In this document: piece by piece, positions 1-7,572 of the stretch
How the letters are laid out: every line of letters starts with the position of its first letter
How positions within the stretch are numbered: the stretch's first letter is position 1
Origin: Jeotgalibaca sp052266715
GTDB lineage: Bacteria; Bacillota; Bacilli; Lactobacillales; Aerococcaceae
NCBI GenBank assembly: GCA_052266715.1
Contig: JBQPRB010000003.1
DNA: 64,000 nt
Strand: one strand, 5' to 3'
Program-made: the position numbers and the translations under genes
Notes under the pieces: model-generated
What the model saw: only the letters and a program-made list of their open reading frames with translations
Databases searched by the model: none
What the model was told of the DNA's origin: nothing

Positions 1-43
1 ATGCATGGAGCGGACTGGTACTAATCGGTCGAGGACTTAACCA
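1..43 (+). rRNA. 23S ribosomal RNA, 3' end (partial)
   Basis: The first bases match the universally conserved 3' end of bacterial 23S rRNA (GGTACTAATCGGTCGAGG followed by CTTAACC). Only the last ~43 nt are in the window; the exact 3' end is good to a few bases. A ~100-nt spacer without a tRNA follows before the 5S gene. Confidence 0.9.
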
Positions 44-146
44 CGATTGAAGATTCAAAAAAGCAAGCGCGGAATGGCTTTGGTCGGCCGTTACGACGTG
101 TTATGGATTCAGTTTTGAGGGAACGCGGTTCCCCCAATTAAATAGA

Positions 147-263
147 TGTGCGGTGGCGATGGCGAGAAGGCCACACCTGTTCCCATCCCGAACACAGAAG
201 TTAAGCTTCTTAGCGCCGATTGTAGTGAAGGGTTTCCCTTTGTGAGAGTAGGACGCTGCCGCG
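147..263 (+). rRNA. rrf: 5S ribosomal RNA
   Basis: The gene contains the conserved 5S blocks GGCGAGAAGG, CCCATCCCGAACACAGAAG and TTAAGCTTCTTAGCGCC. The terminal stem is visible: GCGGTGGCG at 150-158 pairs with CGCTGCCGC at 254-262. Length (~117 nt) is normal. It is the last gene of the rRNA operon and is followed at once by a terminator. Confidence 0.95.
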
Positions 264-269
264 CAAAAA

Positions 270-311
270 TAAAACACCTTGGATTATTTATTATTCTGAG
301 GTGTTTTTTTG
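270..311 (+). terminator. Rho-independent terminator of the rRNA operon
   Basis: AACACCT and AGGTGTT form a stem around an AT-rich loop and are followed by seven T residues, directly after the 5S gene. Confidence 0.8.
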
Positions 312-361
312 TGTTGCGACACTATCATCTATAACCCTCTAAAATTTTTCAACAAAAAAAA

Positions 362-390
362 TTGTTTTTGCGATTTTTTGCTTATATATA
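362..390 (+). promoter_or_regulatory. Promoter with the TTTTTGCTTATATATA motif
   Basis: A TTGTTT (-35-like) at 362-367 is followed by a TATATA (-10-like) near 385. The 16-nt string TTTTTGCTTATATATA at 375-390 recurs exactly, in the matching orientation and at about the same distance, upstream of the NERD gene (61396-61411). The second copy has no evident -35, so the shared motif may be a special promoter or activator site. Confidence 0.5.
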
Positions 391-420
391 TATGAGCACA
401 CAAAATGGGAGGGTTACGAT

Positions 421-837
421 ATGAATAAAATACAAAAATCCTTGATCAGGGAATCACTGTACCACCGAATAGATTTGACGAAGGAAAATTTGGTCTATTT
501 CCAAATGTCACGCCCAGACATGGTAAAAGAAATGAGTTTTCCGACTTATGATTTCAATGAACTCAAGCCAGGTGTTATTTGCCAGGAGTGTCATTCTTTC
601 AGTACGTATGTGCAGGCACAAACCACCTTTTGTCGGTGTTGTGGGGAAATCGAAGATGCGGAAGAAACAATCAAGAGACACAGCGAAGAGTTTCAAATGC
701 TCTTTCCAGACATACCTGTTACGACTTCACGAATCCATAATTGGTGCGATGGACTTTATTCAAAACAAAGAATTTATCGGGTATTGCGGAAAAATTATCA
801 TACCATCGGAAGGACGAAAGCAGCGCAATACGAATGA
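421..837 (+). CDS. Zinc-ribbon protein related to the C-terminal region of a NERD-domain protein
   Basis: This 138-residue protein of unknown function has a good RBS (GGGAGG) before ATG 421. Residues ~50-138 align by eye with the C-terminal ~95 residues of the NERD protein at 60506-61369. Shared features, in order, are K/RPG followed by CxEC, a CxxC pair ~15 residues later (together a four-cysteine zinc ribbon), an F..LFP segment and a W-C-x-G-L-x-S-K-R-x-I-Y motif near the end. The NERD nuclease-like domain is missing and replaced by ~45 residues without a recognised fold. Its promoter shares a 16-nt motif with the NERD gene, suggesting co-regulation. A nucleic-acid-binding role is inferred from the zinc ribbon only. 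Confidence 0.75.
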   Translation: MNKIQKSLIRESLYHRIDLTKENLVYFQMSRPDMVKEMSFPTYDFNELKPGVICQECHSFSTYVQAQTTFCRCCGEIEDAEETIKRHSEEFQMLFPDIPVTTSRIHNWCDGLYSKQRIYRVLRKNYHTIGRTKAAQYE

Positions 838-873
838 GTTGTTGTATAATGAACGAAAAGGGAGGACGAGAAA

Positions 874-1329
874 ATGAATGGAGAATTAATTTTGATTCGC
901 CACGGAAAAGCAGGCAGTGCTGAACCGGGCAAAGACGACTTTTATCGCCCTTTGACACAAAAAGGGAAAGATGAATTTACGACATTTATGAAAACGGTTA
1001 AACCGGAGTTGGGTACAAACGAAATTGAAGTGTGGACGAGTCCGTTGCTACGTGCGAAACAAACGGCTGACATTTTTATCGCTAAAATGGGAATCTCAAC
1101 TTATGAGGAAAAGGAATTCCTGGCAAATGGCGATTTAAAAACATGCCTCAAAGAGTTGGAAGCAAAACAGAATTTTTGTGTTGCCTGTGTGGGACACGAG
1201 CCATACATGAGTATGTGGGTACGGGAGCTAACCGGGATGGAAACACCATTTCCTAAAGGTGCAGTGATGGTCATTAAATTCGATGGCGAAAAAATTGCGA
1301 TGGACATGAAATTGTCGCCAAAAGGGTGA
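874..1329 (+). CDS. SixA-like histidine phosphatase (phosphoglycerate mutase superfamily)
   Basis: The 151-residue protein opens with the catalytic LIRHGKAG motif (RHG, residues ~8-10) of the histidine phosphatase superfamily. A second conserved arginine lies in WTSPLLRAKQTA (~50-61) and the second catalytic histidine in CVGHEP (~108-113). Its short length is typical of SixA-type enzymes, which remove phosphate from phosphohistidine. The RBS (GGGAGGA) is 8 nt before the ATG. The stop overlaps the GTG start of the CHAD gene, so the pair is translationally coupled. CHAD and SixA domains occur together in other bacteria, which points to phosphate or polyphosphate metabolism; the true substrate is unknown. 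Confidence 0.85.
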   Translation: MNGELILIRHGKAGSAEPGKDDFYRPLTQKGKDEFTTFMKTVKPELGTNEIEVWTSPLLRAKQTADIFIAKMGISTYEEKEFLANGDLKTCLKELEAKQNFCVACVGHEPYMSMWVRELTGMETPFPKGAVMVIKFDGEKIAMDMKLSPKG

Positions 1330-2072
1330 GTGCGATGAAAGAAATATTGTTGGCGCGTTTAGAGAAGATTCGGCGGGCTTACGGGGATTTCAAGCAAAAC
1401 CCAACTGATCCGGAGACTACGCATCAATTGCGGGTGAACATCCGAAAATTACGTGGCTTATTGAATTTCATGAAGCCAGTACTGGCAGAAAATGAGTATA
1501 CTGCAGTTAATCAGGTGTTGCGTGAGACAGGACAGATTTATGGTGACTTGCGGGAACTGGACGTATTGATGGCCCTGTGCCTTGAGATTGTGGCGGAACA
1601 ACCGGAATTAAAAGCGGCTTCGCAAGAACTCTTTGCGTTTCTCCAAAAGGAACGACGGAAAGAAATGGCCCAAATCTTGAAACAAGACATCCGTTTGAAC
1701 CTCAAGGCAGTCGAAAATACACTCAATCGCCTGCAGTTGCCCGATAAAAATTGGGATAAATTCGTTACGAAGCGCATCCAAAAGTTGGCTGAAGAACTTA
1801 AAGAGGATTACAAAGCTTTGGATAAATCAGACTACAAGAAAAGTCATAAAGTACGCATCAAGGCAAAGAAAGTGCGTTATGCCGCAGATGACTTCAATGT
1901 GATAGCTTCCAAGGATTTATCGGACCACATTGCTTACGCTGAGAAAGTCCAGGATAAACTAGGTAAAATAACGGATCAATACATCAATAAGCAAATGCTG
2001 AAGGATTATGGACATGAAGTGCGAAATGCGGATTTGAAAGAGTTGTTTGAAAAAATGCAGGAATATGTATAA
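1326..2072 (+). CDS. CHAD-domain protein (probable polyphosphate-associated)
   Basis: This 248-residue, strongly basic, all-helical protein has the CHAD signature: H-x-L-R-V-x-x-R-K-L-R near residues 29-39, a central REL-D element (~76-80), and a C-terminal HKVRIKAKKVRYAAD repeat of the same pattern (~174-188). CHAD domains are known to bind polyphosphate through conserved histidine and basic residues. Start is GTG 1326, overlapping the preceding stop (GTGA); ATG 1335 is an alternative. It lacks the CYTH domain sometimes fused to CHAD. The overlap with a SixA-like phosphatase suggests one functional unit. Confidence 0.85.
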   Translation: MSAMKEILLARLEKIRRAYGDFKQNPTDPETTHQLRVNIRKLRGLLNFMKPVLAENEYTAVNQVLRETGQIYGDLRELDVLMALCLEIVAEQPELKAASQELFAFLQKERRKEMAQILKQDIRLNLKAVENTLNRLQLPDKNWDKFVTKRIQKLAEELKEDYKALDKSDYKKSHKVRIKAKKVRYAADDFNVIASKDLSDHIAYAEKVQDKLGKITDQYINKQMLKDYGHEVRNADLKELFEKMQEYV

Positions 2073-2076
2073 AAAA

Positions 2077-2107
2077 CGGGTCTGGGAAATAACTCCCGGA
2101 CCCTTAT
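2077..2107 (+). terminator. Hairpin after the CHAD gene
   Basis: GGGTCTGGGA and TCCCGGACCC form a GC-rich stem-loop 5 nt after the CHAD stop codon. The T tract is poor, so termination may also depend on the larger hairpin downstream. Confidence 0.6.
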
Positions 2108-2138
2108 CTATTTACGAATACTTCAACACAAACGTGCT

Positions 2139-2240
2139 CAAAAAGGCAGCCCCGACGCCACTGGAACGAATAATGCTCAGATGGTCTGCGACCATCCTGT
2201 GCTTATTCGTTCCAGTGGTTCGGGGCTAAACGCCTTTTTT
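2139..2240. terminator. Long composite hairpin between convergent genes
   Basis: AAAAAGGC and AGCCCCGA, then CCACTGGAACGAATAA (~2158-2173), are mirrored by TTATTCGTTCCAGTGG (2203-2218), CGGGGCT and GCCTTTTTT. The loop holds a second hairpin, ATGGTC-TGC-GACCAT. It begins with A residues and ends with T residues, so it can terminate transcription of both the CHAD gene (plus) and ftsH (minus). The arms are far longer than a terminator needs. Confidence 0.7.
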
Positions 2241-2261
2241 CCCACTCTCATTTTTCGTATT

Positions 2262-4118
2262 TTAAGGTTTTTCGATGATTTCCATAAACTCATGACCTGT
2301 AATGGTCTCTTCAACCAATAAGTAGTGTGACAATTCGTGTAACTTCTCAAGGTTCTCACTAAGAATCATACCGGCTTTCTCGTGGGCCGAATTTATCAAT
2401 TCAATTACTTCACGGTCAACGCGTTCCGCCGTTCCGGCCGAAACATTCATCGAGGTGTCACCACCCAAATATTGATTCGTTTGTGTTTCAATTTGCATCA
2501 TGCCAAACGTATCGCTCATACCGTAACGTGTAATCATCGCGCGCGCAATTTTCGTCATCTGCTCAATATCATTGGAAGCACCGGTTGTTTGCCGACCGAA
2601 AATGATTTCCTCGGCAGCCCGACCACCAGCCAATGTCACCAATTTATTGTATAATTCTTCCTTGCTCATCAACGTCTTTTCGCCTTCTTCAATCTGCATG
2701 GTATAACCTAATGCACCCGAAGTCCGTGGAATAATCGTAATCTTATGCACCGGCGCGGAATCTGTTTGTTTAGCCGCCACCAGCGCGTGACCGATTTCGT
2801 GGTAAGAAACGATTTCTTTTTCTTTCGGGGAAATAACAGCATTTTTGCGTTGGTAGCCAGCGATGACGGTCTCTACGGACTCTTCTAAGTCACGCTGCGA
2901 AACGCGGTCACGTCCTTCACGAACGGCCCTTAACGCCCCTTCGTTGACGATGTTCGCCAACTCCGCTCCGGATGCCCCGCTGGTTGCGCGGGCAATCGTA
3001 TTATAGTCGATATCAGGTTCCATCATGTAATTATCAGCGTGAACTTTCAAAATATCTTCACGGCCTCTTAAATCAGGTAATTCAACTGGTACGCGGCGGT
3101 CAAAACGCCCCGGACGTAAGAGGGCCGGGTCCAATGATTCCGGACGGTTCGTTGCTGCTAAAATAACGACGCCTTTATTGGCTTCAAACCCATCCATTTC
3201 CGCCAGCAATTGGTTCAATGTTTGTTCCCGTTCATCATTTCCGCCCATACCGCCCGCACCGTCACGTTTCTTGCCAATCGTATCAATCTCATCGATAAAG
3301 ACAATGCAGGGGGCTTTCTCATTGGCTTGCTGGAACAAGTCGCGGACTTTAGCCGCTCCCCGTCCGACAAACATCTCTACAAATTCGGAACCGGATATAC
3401 TGAAGAAGGGAACATCCGCTTCACCGGCAACAGCTTTAGCCAGCAATGTTTTACCTGTACCGGGAGGCCCGACCAAGAGGACACATTGAGGATTTTTTGC
3501 TCCGATTTTTTTGTACTTTTCCGGTTGATGGAGATAATCGACGACTTCGGACAAGGCTTCTTTGGCTTCATCTTGACCCGCAACATCATCGAATGTTTTC
3601 GAGTCACCCGCTTTAACATAGACTTTAGCGTTGGACTTGCCAAAAGACATGGCGCCACCCGCGCCACCACCCATACGTTTTGCCATTTGACGCGAAAGCA
3701 TGGAACCAATGCCCCAGAATATCAACAACGGAATACCGTAAGAAAGTAACAAGGAAACGATAGGAGAAGCTTCAGTAGGGATGTCGGTCGCGAAGACGAC
3801 ATCTTGCGCTTCCAAACGGTTGACCAAATCTGGATCGTTGACGATACCGGTAATATATACCTGGCGCTCATTTTTTTCATCTGCAGCAACATAAGTGATT
3901 TGATTATTTTCAATCTTTACTTCAGAAACGCTACCATCCTCCACTTGAGAAATAAAGGAGCTGTAAGGTACTTCCACGACGCTGCGGTTTGCGATGGAAG
4001 GGAATAAAAAGGCATTCCAGAATAATAAACCAACAATGACTAATAAAATATAGTAGATCAGTGGTTTACGATTATCCGTGTTGAAATTAAATTTATTTTT
4101 TTCGGGCATAATGTGCAT
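2262..4118 (-). CDS. ftsH: ATP-dependent zinc metalloprotease FtsH
   Basis: This membrane-anchored AAA+ protease (618 residues) degrades misassembled membrane and regulatory proteins. In order: TM segment (~20-40), extracytoplasmic domain, second TM (~120-140), Walker A GPPGTGKT (~219), Walker B FIDEID (~275), the arginine-finger region RPGRFDRR, and the zinc site HEIGH (HExxH, ~443) with the downstream acidic ligand region. It lacks the long acidic C-terminal tail of many FtsH proteins. Its start overlaps the marR gene by 26 nt, so the two are co-transcribed and coupled; ATG 4109 is a possible alternative start. Control by MarR rather than the usual tilS-hpt context suggests a dedicated, inducible FtsH paralogue; this is inference, since the rest of the genome is not visible. 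Confidence 0.93.
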   Translation of the reverse strand: MHIMPEKNKFNFNTDNRKPLIYYILLVIVGLLFWNAFLFPSIANRSVVEVPYSSFISQVEDGSVSEVKIENNQITYVAADEKNERQVYITGIVNDPDLVNRLEAQDVVFATDIPTEASPIVSLLLSYGIPLLIFWGIGSMLSRQMAKRMGGGAGGAMSFGKSNAKVYVKAGDSKTFDDVAGQDEAKEALSEVVDYLHQPEKYKKIGAKNPQCVLLVGPPGTGKTLLAKAVAGEADVPFFSISGSEFVEMFVGRGAAKVRDLFQQANEKAPCIVFIDEIDTIGKKRDGAGGMGGNDEREQTLNQLLAEMDGFEANKGVVILAATNRPESLDPALLRPGRFDRRVPVELPDLRGREDILKVHADNYMMEPDIDYNTIARATSGASGAELANIVNEGALRAVREGRDRVSQRDLEESVETVIAGYQRKNAVISPKEKEIVSYHEIGHALVAAKQTDSAPVHKITIIPRTSGALGYTMQIEEGEKTLMSKEELYNKLVTLAGGRAAEEIIFGRQTTGASNDIEQMTKIARAMITRYGMSDTFGMMQIETQTNQYLGGDTSMNVSAGTAERVDREVIELINSAHEKAGMILSENLEKLHELSHYLLVEETITGHEFMEIIEKP

Positions 4119-4551
4119 CTTCCTTTCTGTTCGTTTGTGCTATTATTTTTTGTAAAGCGTGTAGGCCAGTGGTCAAATCTTGAATGGTTTCTTCACCGAC
4201 TGCTTCAAATTGGTGCGCGAGCCTTTGTTGAAAGCGGGAGATTACAGCGGAACCATGTTCTGTTAATATTAGACTGATGTAGCGTTCGTCATCCTTACGA
4301 CGCTTGCGGATGATAAATCCTCTTACTTCCAACTTTTTACATAGTGTAGAAGCATTCCCGTCGTTCATATCCATCAACTCAGCTAATTCACGAAGTGAGA
4401 GGCCGTTCGCTTGAGAAATGTAGACGAGTGTCTGGAACTGGCGTGAAGTCATGTTGAATTCCCGCGAAATGGGTTTAGTAAGCCAATTTTTAAAATTTTG
4501 GATGGAGGCCAGCAGTTGCCACATCTCGCTTAAAATGTCATTTCCTGTCAT
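4093..4551 (-). CDS. MarR-family transcriptional regulator
   Basis: The 152-residue protein has the MarR winged-helix layout: N-terminal dimerisation helices, a recognition region around TLVYISQANGLSLRELAELMDMNDGNASTLCKKL (~40-75, described here by its ends), and the wing with the DDER motif (RRKDDERYISL, ~82-92). It is the first gene of a two-gene operon with ftsH and probably represses its own promoter, where a TAGTT-GTA-AACTA palindrome lies. The effector is unknown. Confidence 0.88.
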   Translation of the reverse strand: MTGNDILSEMWQLLASIQNFKNWLTKPISREFNMTSRQFQTLVYISQANGLSLRELAELMDMNDGNASTLCKKLEVRGFIIRKRRKDDERYISLILTEHGSAVISRFQQRLAHQFEAVGEETIQDLTTGLHALQKIIAQTNRKEDAHYARKK

Positions 4552-4575
4552 GTCACCACTTCTTTGTCATTAAAT

Positions 4576-4599
4576 TAGTTGTAAACTACAATCATTGTA
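4576..4599 (-). promoter_or_regulatory. marR-ftsH promoter with probable MarR operator
   Basis: On the minus strand TTTACA (4594-4599) and TAATTT form a plausible sigma-A promoter. The inverted repeat TAGTT-GTA-AACTA (4576-4588) sits in it, as expected for autorepression by MarR. The site also lies in the ogt upstream region and could affect that gene. Confidence 0.5.
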
Positions 4600-4656
4600 A
4601 AAGACATATTTGAAGAAATAATGAATTTTGCTTGAATTAATCCCAGGAGGAAGATA

Positions 4657-5118
4657 ATGAACCACATCTTATTTAAATCACCCATAGGTCTCTATGTTAT
4701 TAGTGCGAGCGAGAAAGGTATCACCCGGCTCGACCGATTAGCGGCAGATGAACCCATTCCCAAAACCAAAGAGACACCTTTATTGCTTGAGGCAAAAAAA
4801 CAGCTTGAGGAATATTTTAACGGTGTACGGAAAGACTTTGACCTACCACTCGATACAAAAGGAACACCTTTCCAGGAAGCGGTCTGGCAAGCGTTGCGGA
4901 CGATACCTTACGGAAAAACAGCCTCCTATAAAGACATCGCAGTTGCCATAGGAAACCCCAAAGCGGTTCGGGCAGTGGGTGGGGCAAACAATCGTAATCC
5001 CATATCCATCATTACACCATGCCACCGCGTCATTGGTATTACCGGTAAACTGGTCGGATATGGTGGGGGGATGGATGCCAAAGAGTATTTATTGAGAATG
5101 GAATTAGAAAATAGCTAA
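4657..5118 (+). CDS. ogt: Methylated-DNA--protein-cysteine methyltransferase
   Basis: This suicide DNA-repair enzyme transfers the alkyl group from O6-alkylguanine to its own cysteine. The acceptor site PCHRVIG is near residue 121, preceded by the DNA-binding helix with IPYGKTASYKDIA and the NRNPI segment; YGGG follows. The N-terminal ~75 residues form the usual poorly conserved domain. Length (153) is typical of Ogt, without an Ada domain. It is monocistronic, divergent from marR-ftsH, with RBS CCAGGAGG before ATG. Confidence 0.93.
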   Translation: MNHILFKSPIGLYVISASEKGITRLDRLAADEPIPKTKETPLLLEAKKQLEEYFNGVRKDFDLPLDTKGTPFQEAVWQALRTIPYGKTASYKDIAVAIGNPKAVRAVGGANNRNPISIITPCHRVIGITGKLVGYGGGMDAKEYLLRMELENS

Positions 5119-5123
5119 AGGAT

Positions 5124-5161
5124 AAAAAAAGGGCCGCCGTCTTTAGACAGCAGCCCTTTTT
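5124..5161. terminator. Bidirectional terminator between ogt and the ABC permease gene
   Basis: AAAAAAAGGGC and GCCCTTTTT flank a 20-nt inner region with partial pairing. A second AT-rich inverted repeat, GTAACAAAAATC / GATTTTTATTAC, follows at ~5167-5195. Confidence 0.75.
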
Positions 5162-5217
5162 GTGTGAGGTAACAAAAATCAACGATTTTTATTACGTTAT
5201 CTATTATAACGAAAATA

Positions 5218-5898
5218 TCAGTAAGAACCAAATTGTTTTTCAAGTTTTCTTTGCAGAACTTCATAACCGGAACAAATCCCCCAATAAATGAGCGCCACCA
5301 TAATATACATGGTCATATAATCATTTTCCCGTCCACCAACTATTTTGGCATTTTGGAAAATATCCGGAACCGTGATCATAGCTGCCAATGAGGAACTTTT
5401 CACTAAATCAAGGATTACGTTAGAAAGAGGCGGAACCGCAATACGTAAAGCTTGGGGAACAATTATCCGCCACAATACTTTTTGGCGCGGCAAACCAAGT
5501 GACATGCCCGCTTCCCATTGCCCATGGTTGATGGCATTCAAGGCTGAACGGATGATTTCCGCGATATAGGCTGCAGAACTCAAAGTGAATCCCAGAATCG
5601 CAGCCGGCACCGCATCGAAATAAACCCCGATGAAAGGAAAACCAAAATAAAGCAAGAACAGCAATACCAATGTCGGTGTTCCTCTCATGAAGGAAATGTA
5701 AATGGCTGCAAATTTATTCAGAAGTGTGAGTTGCGAAATGCGCATCAAGGACAGAATAAACCCCCAAATTAAACCAAGCGCGAACCCTACTGCGGAAATC
5801 AATAACGTATAGCCAATCCCAGACAAAACGTAACCAAAATTTTCAATCGCTAACTCAATATTGAAAATATATTCCCATTTTATATCTGAAACATTCAT
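5218..5898 (-). CDS. Polar amino-acid ABC transporter permease
   Basis: This 226-residue integral membrane protein of the HisM/GlnP family has an N-terminal TM, the segment SAVGFALGLIWG, and the diagnostic EAA cytoplasmic loop around QWEAGMSLGLPRQKVLWRIIVPQALR (~130-155, described by its ends), which contacts the ATPase. Four to five TM helices are visible. The start lies 3 nt after the stop of the binding-protein gene, so they are one operon. No ATP-binding subunit follows: the next region is the ogt terminator. The transporter must borrow an ATPase encoded elsewhere. Confidence 0.9.
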   Translation of the reverse strand: MNVSDIKWEYIFNIELAIENFGYVLSGIGYTLLISAVGFALGLIWGFILSLMRISQLTLLNKFAAIYISFMRGTPTLVLLFLLYFGFPFIGVYFDAVPAAILGFTLSSAAYIAEIIRSALNAINHGQWEAGMSLGLPRQKVLWRIIVPQALRIAVPPLSNVILDLVKSSSLAAMITVPDIFQNAKIVGGRENDYMTMYIMVALIYWGICSGYEVLQRKLEKQFGSY

Positions 5899-5901
5899 TT
5901 A

Positions 5902-6747
5902 TTAGTCCTCAGGTTCAAATACTGGTAATTCATCCACGTTCTCTAAAGGAACCGTTACGTCTTCGCCGCCGAAGAATTCTTCAGATAATTCACGCAATAC
6001 GCCTTCTTCGCGCAATTCAGCCAAAGCTTCATCGATTTTAACTTTTACAGAATCATCTTCATTGTTCAAGACGATGGCTTGTTCAGATGGATTGTATTTC
6101 AAATCATGCATTTTAACACCTAAGTCCGCAAAAAATTGAACCGCGGTATTAGAGATATAGTAATCGTTTGGAATAAAGTCTGTACGGCCGCTGGCAACAT
6201 CACGGAAAAATACGTCGTTAGTAGCATTGTCATATGTAACAGGTTCAGCGCCTAAAGAACGTGCGATTCCCATGTAAGTTGTCGTGGCACCACCAGCAGC
6301 TTTTTTACCATCCCAATCTTCGAAAGATTCAATACCTGAGTTGTCGCTTGCCCGAACAACCAAACCGCCAAATGAATATTTATAAGGTTCAGAGAATAGA
6401 TAGTCTTCTTTACGAGCATCAGTAATATCAAAACCGTTTGCTGCCAAGTCCGCTTGTCCGCTTTGAACGGCTGTCAAGATACCATCGACACCCATCTCCA
6501 TAAATTCAACTTCTAATTCTAGTTTATCAGCAATTGCCTTCACGATTTCTACTTCATACCCTGTTAATTCATTATCATCACCGTGGAAAGAACTTGGGAA
6601 AAGGGTTCCAGAAGTTGCAACAGTTAATTTTCCTTTTTCTTCAATCGCGTCCCACGCTGTTTCTTCGCTACTTTCGCCTGTGTTACCTCCGCAAGCTGTT
6701 AGTACTAATGCAGATAAAGCCGTTACCAAACCAAATTTCATTTTCAA
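5902..6747 (-). CDS. Amino-acid ABC transporter substrate-binding lipoprotein
   Basis: The 281-residue protein starts with a lipoprotein signal ending in LVLTACGG (lipobox, Cys ~19). The mature part is a type II periplasmic-binding fold of the SBP_bac_3 family: GKLTVATSGTLFPSSF at the N-terminus, LTGYEVEIVKAIADKL (~62-77), and AANGFDITDARKEDYLFSEPY (~102-122, described by its ends). This family binds polar amino acids such as glutamine, cystine or arginine; the ligand cannot be told by eye. It is the first gene of the two-gene importer operon. Confidence 0.9.
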   Translation of the reverse strand: MKMKFGLVTALSALVLTACGGNTGESSEETAWDAIEEKGKLTVATSGTLFPSSFHGDDNELTGYEVEIVKAIADKLELEVEFMEMGVDGILTAVQSGQADLAANGFDITDARKEDYLFSEPYKYSFGGLVVRASDNSGIESFEDWDGKKAAGGATTTYMGIARSLGAEPVTYDNATNDVFFRDVASGRTDFIPNDYYISNTAVQFFADLGVKMHDLKYNPSEQAIVLNNEDDSVKVKIDEALAELREEGVLRELSEEFFGGEDVTVPLENVDELPVFEPED

Positions 6748-6869
6748 TCCTGTTCGCTCCCTTATGCTGTATTTACTTATTAAAGTATCATTGATTCAAA
6801 TAAAATGCAACAGTTTGGAAAGCTGTTTCATTTGTGAAAATAGTAATTTAACACAGTGTTGTGAAACAG

Positions 6870-6900
6870 AAAACCCCTGTGTACGAAACACAGAGGGTTT
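6870..6900 (-). terminator. Terminator after the P-II-like gene
   Basis: AAACCC-TCTGTGTTT and its complement around CGTA form a stem read on the minus strand, ending in TTTT, just downstream of the 6904-7572 gene. Confidence 0.6.
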
Positions 6901-6903
6901 GGA

Positions 6904-7572
6904 TTATCCTTCGTAAACACCACGGACATTTTGCGCATCAACACTGAATAAAATACCGGTATCTTTATCGTTGAAATTAATTTTTTTGGTTAATTCACTT
7001 TCAATGGTGTTAGCGAGATGTTTGCCAACCAAGTTGATGACGATCTCTTTTTCGGAATTAATTTCAATTCCGAAAACTTGCGTCACCGTTTCTGCAAAGG
7101 CGCCATACGCAGGAATAACCGTTCCACCTGCGCCACCAGCTTCACGAACGGCCTCGATTACTTTATCCCCATCACCCTCAGGCACAATCGAAACGAACAT
7201 TTCATGGGTTGCACTAGGTGCGGGATCCGTTTCATGTAAATCGCTGCTTTGGGCGTGCGTGCCAACAACCGTTGAAAGGGGAGTTGAAAAGATTATTCCC
7301 CGGTTGGGTTCCTCCAAATGGAAGGTTTCTTTAATGTGATTAATGGTTAATACGGTATGTTCACGTCTGCTGACCATTAACAGAACTTCCTTACGGATTT
7401 CGGAAAGCCCCAGTTTTCGTAATAAACCACTGTTCACTGTACCGTGGGCAATGGAAATCGTTCCACCGGTAATACCGATTTTTTTGGCTTCCGCCAAGAC
7501 ACGGCTCGCTTTTCCGATATTAACGATAACAAATATTAAGTCGTAGTATGATGTGTTTGTCATGTTAGACAC
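6904..7572 (-). CDS. Tandem P-II-like signalling protein
   Basis: This 222-residue cytosolic protein is built of two P-II-like domains (residues ~8-100 and ~122-220). Each begins with a beta strand (LIFVIVN; MFVSIVP), has a helix ending in a G-x-T/A-GGT motif (GITGGTISIAHGT; GAGGTVIPAYGA) and closes with a GIIFSTP / GILFSVD strand. P-II proteins sense nucleotides and control transport or nitrogen enzymes. The classical T-loop tyrosine region is not evident. Its start overlaps the DUF1538 gene by 8 nt, so the two are translated together and the protein probably regulates that membrane protein. The ligand is unknown. Confidence 0.8.
   Translation of the reverse strand: MSNMTNTSYYDLIFVIVNIGKASRVLAEAKKIGITGGTISIAHGTVNSGLLRKLGLSEIRKEVLLMVSRREHTVLTINHIKETFHLEEPNRGIIFSTPLSTVVGTHAQSSDLHETDPAPSATHEMFVSIVPEGDGDKVIEAVREAGGAGGTVIPAYGAFAETVTQVFGIEINSEKEIVINLVGKHLANTIESELTKKINFNDKDTGILFSVDAQNVRGVYEG

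Noticed and set aside
2114..2172. 52-nt repeat of ACGAATA near the long hairpin as another keyword array
   Set aside because: Only two copies, and the complementary series does not follow the same period.
3210..3749. 179-residue frame opposite ftsH
   Set aside because: It is antisense to a strongly conserved gene and has no RBS; it is a shadow of ftsH codon use.
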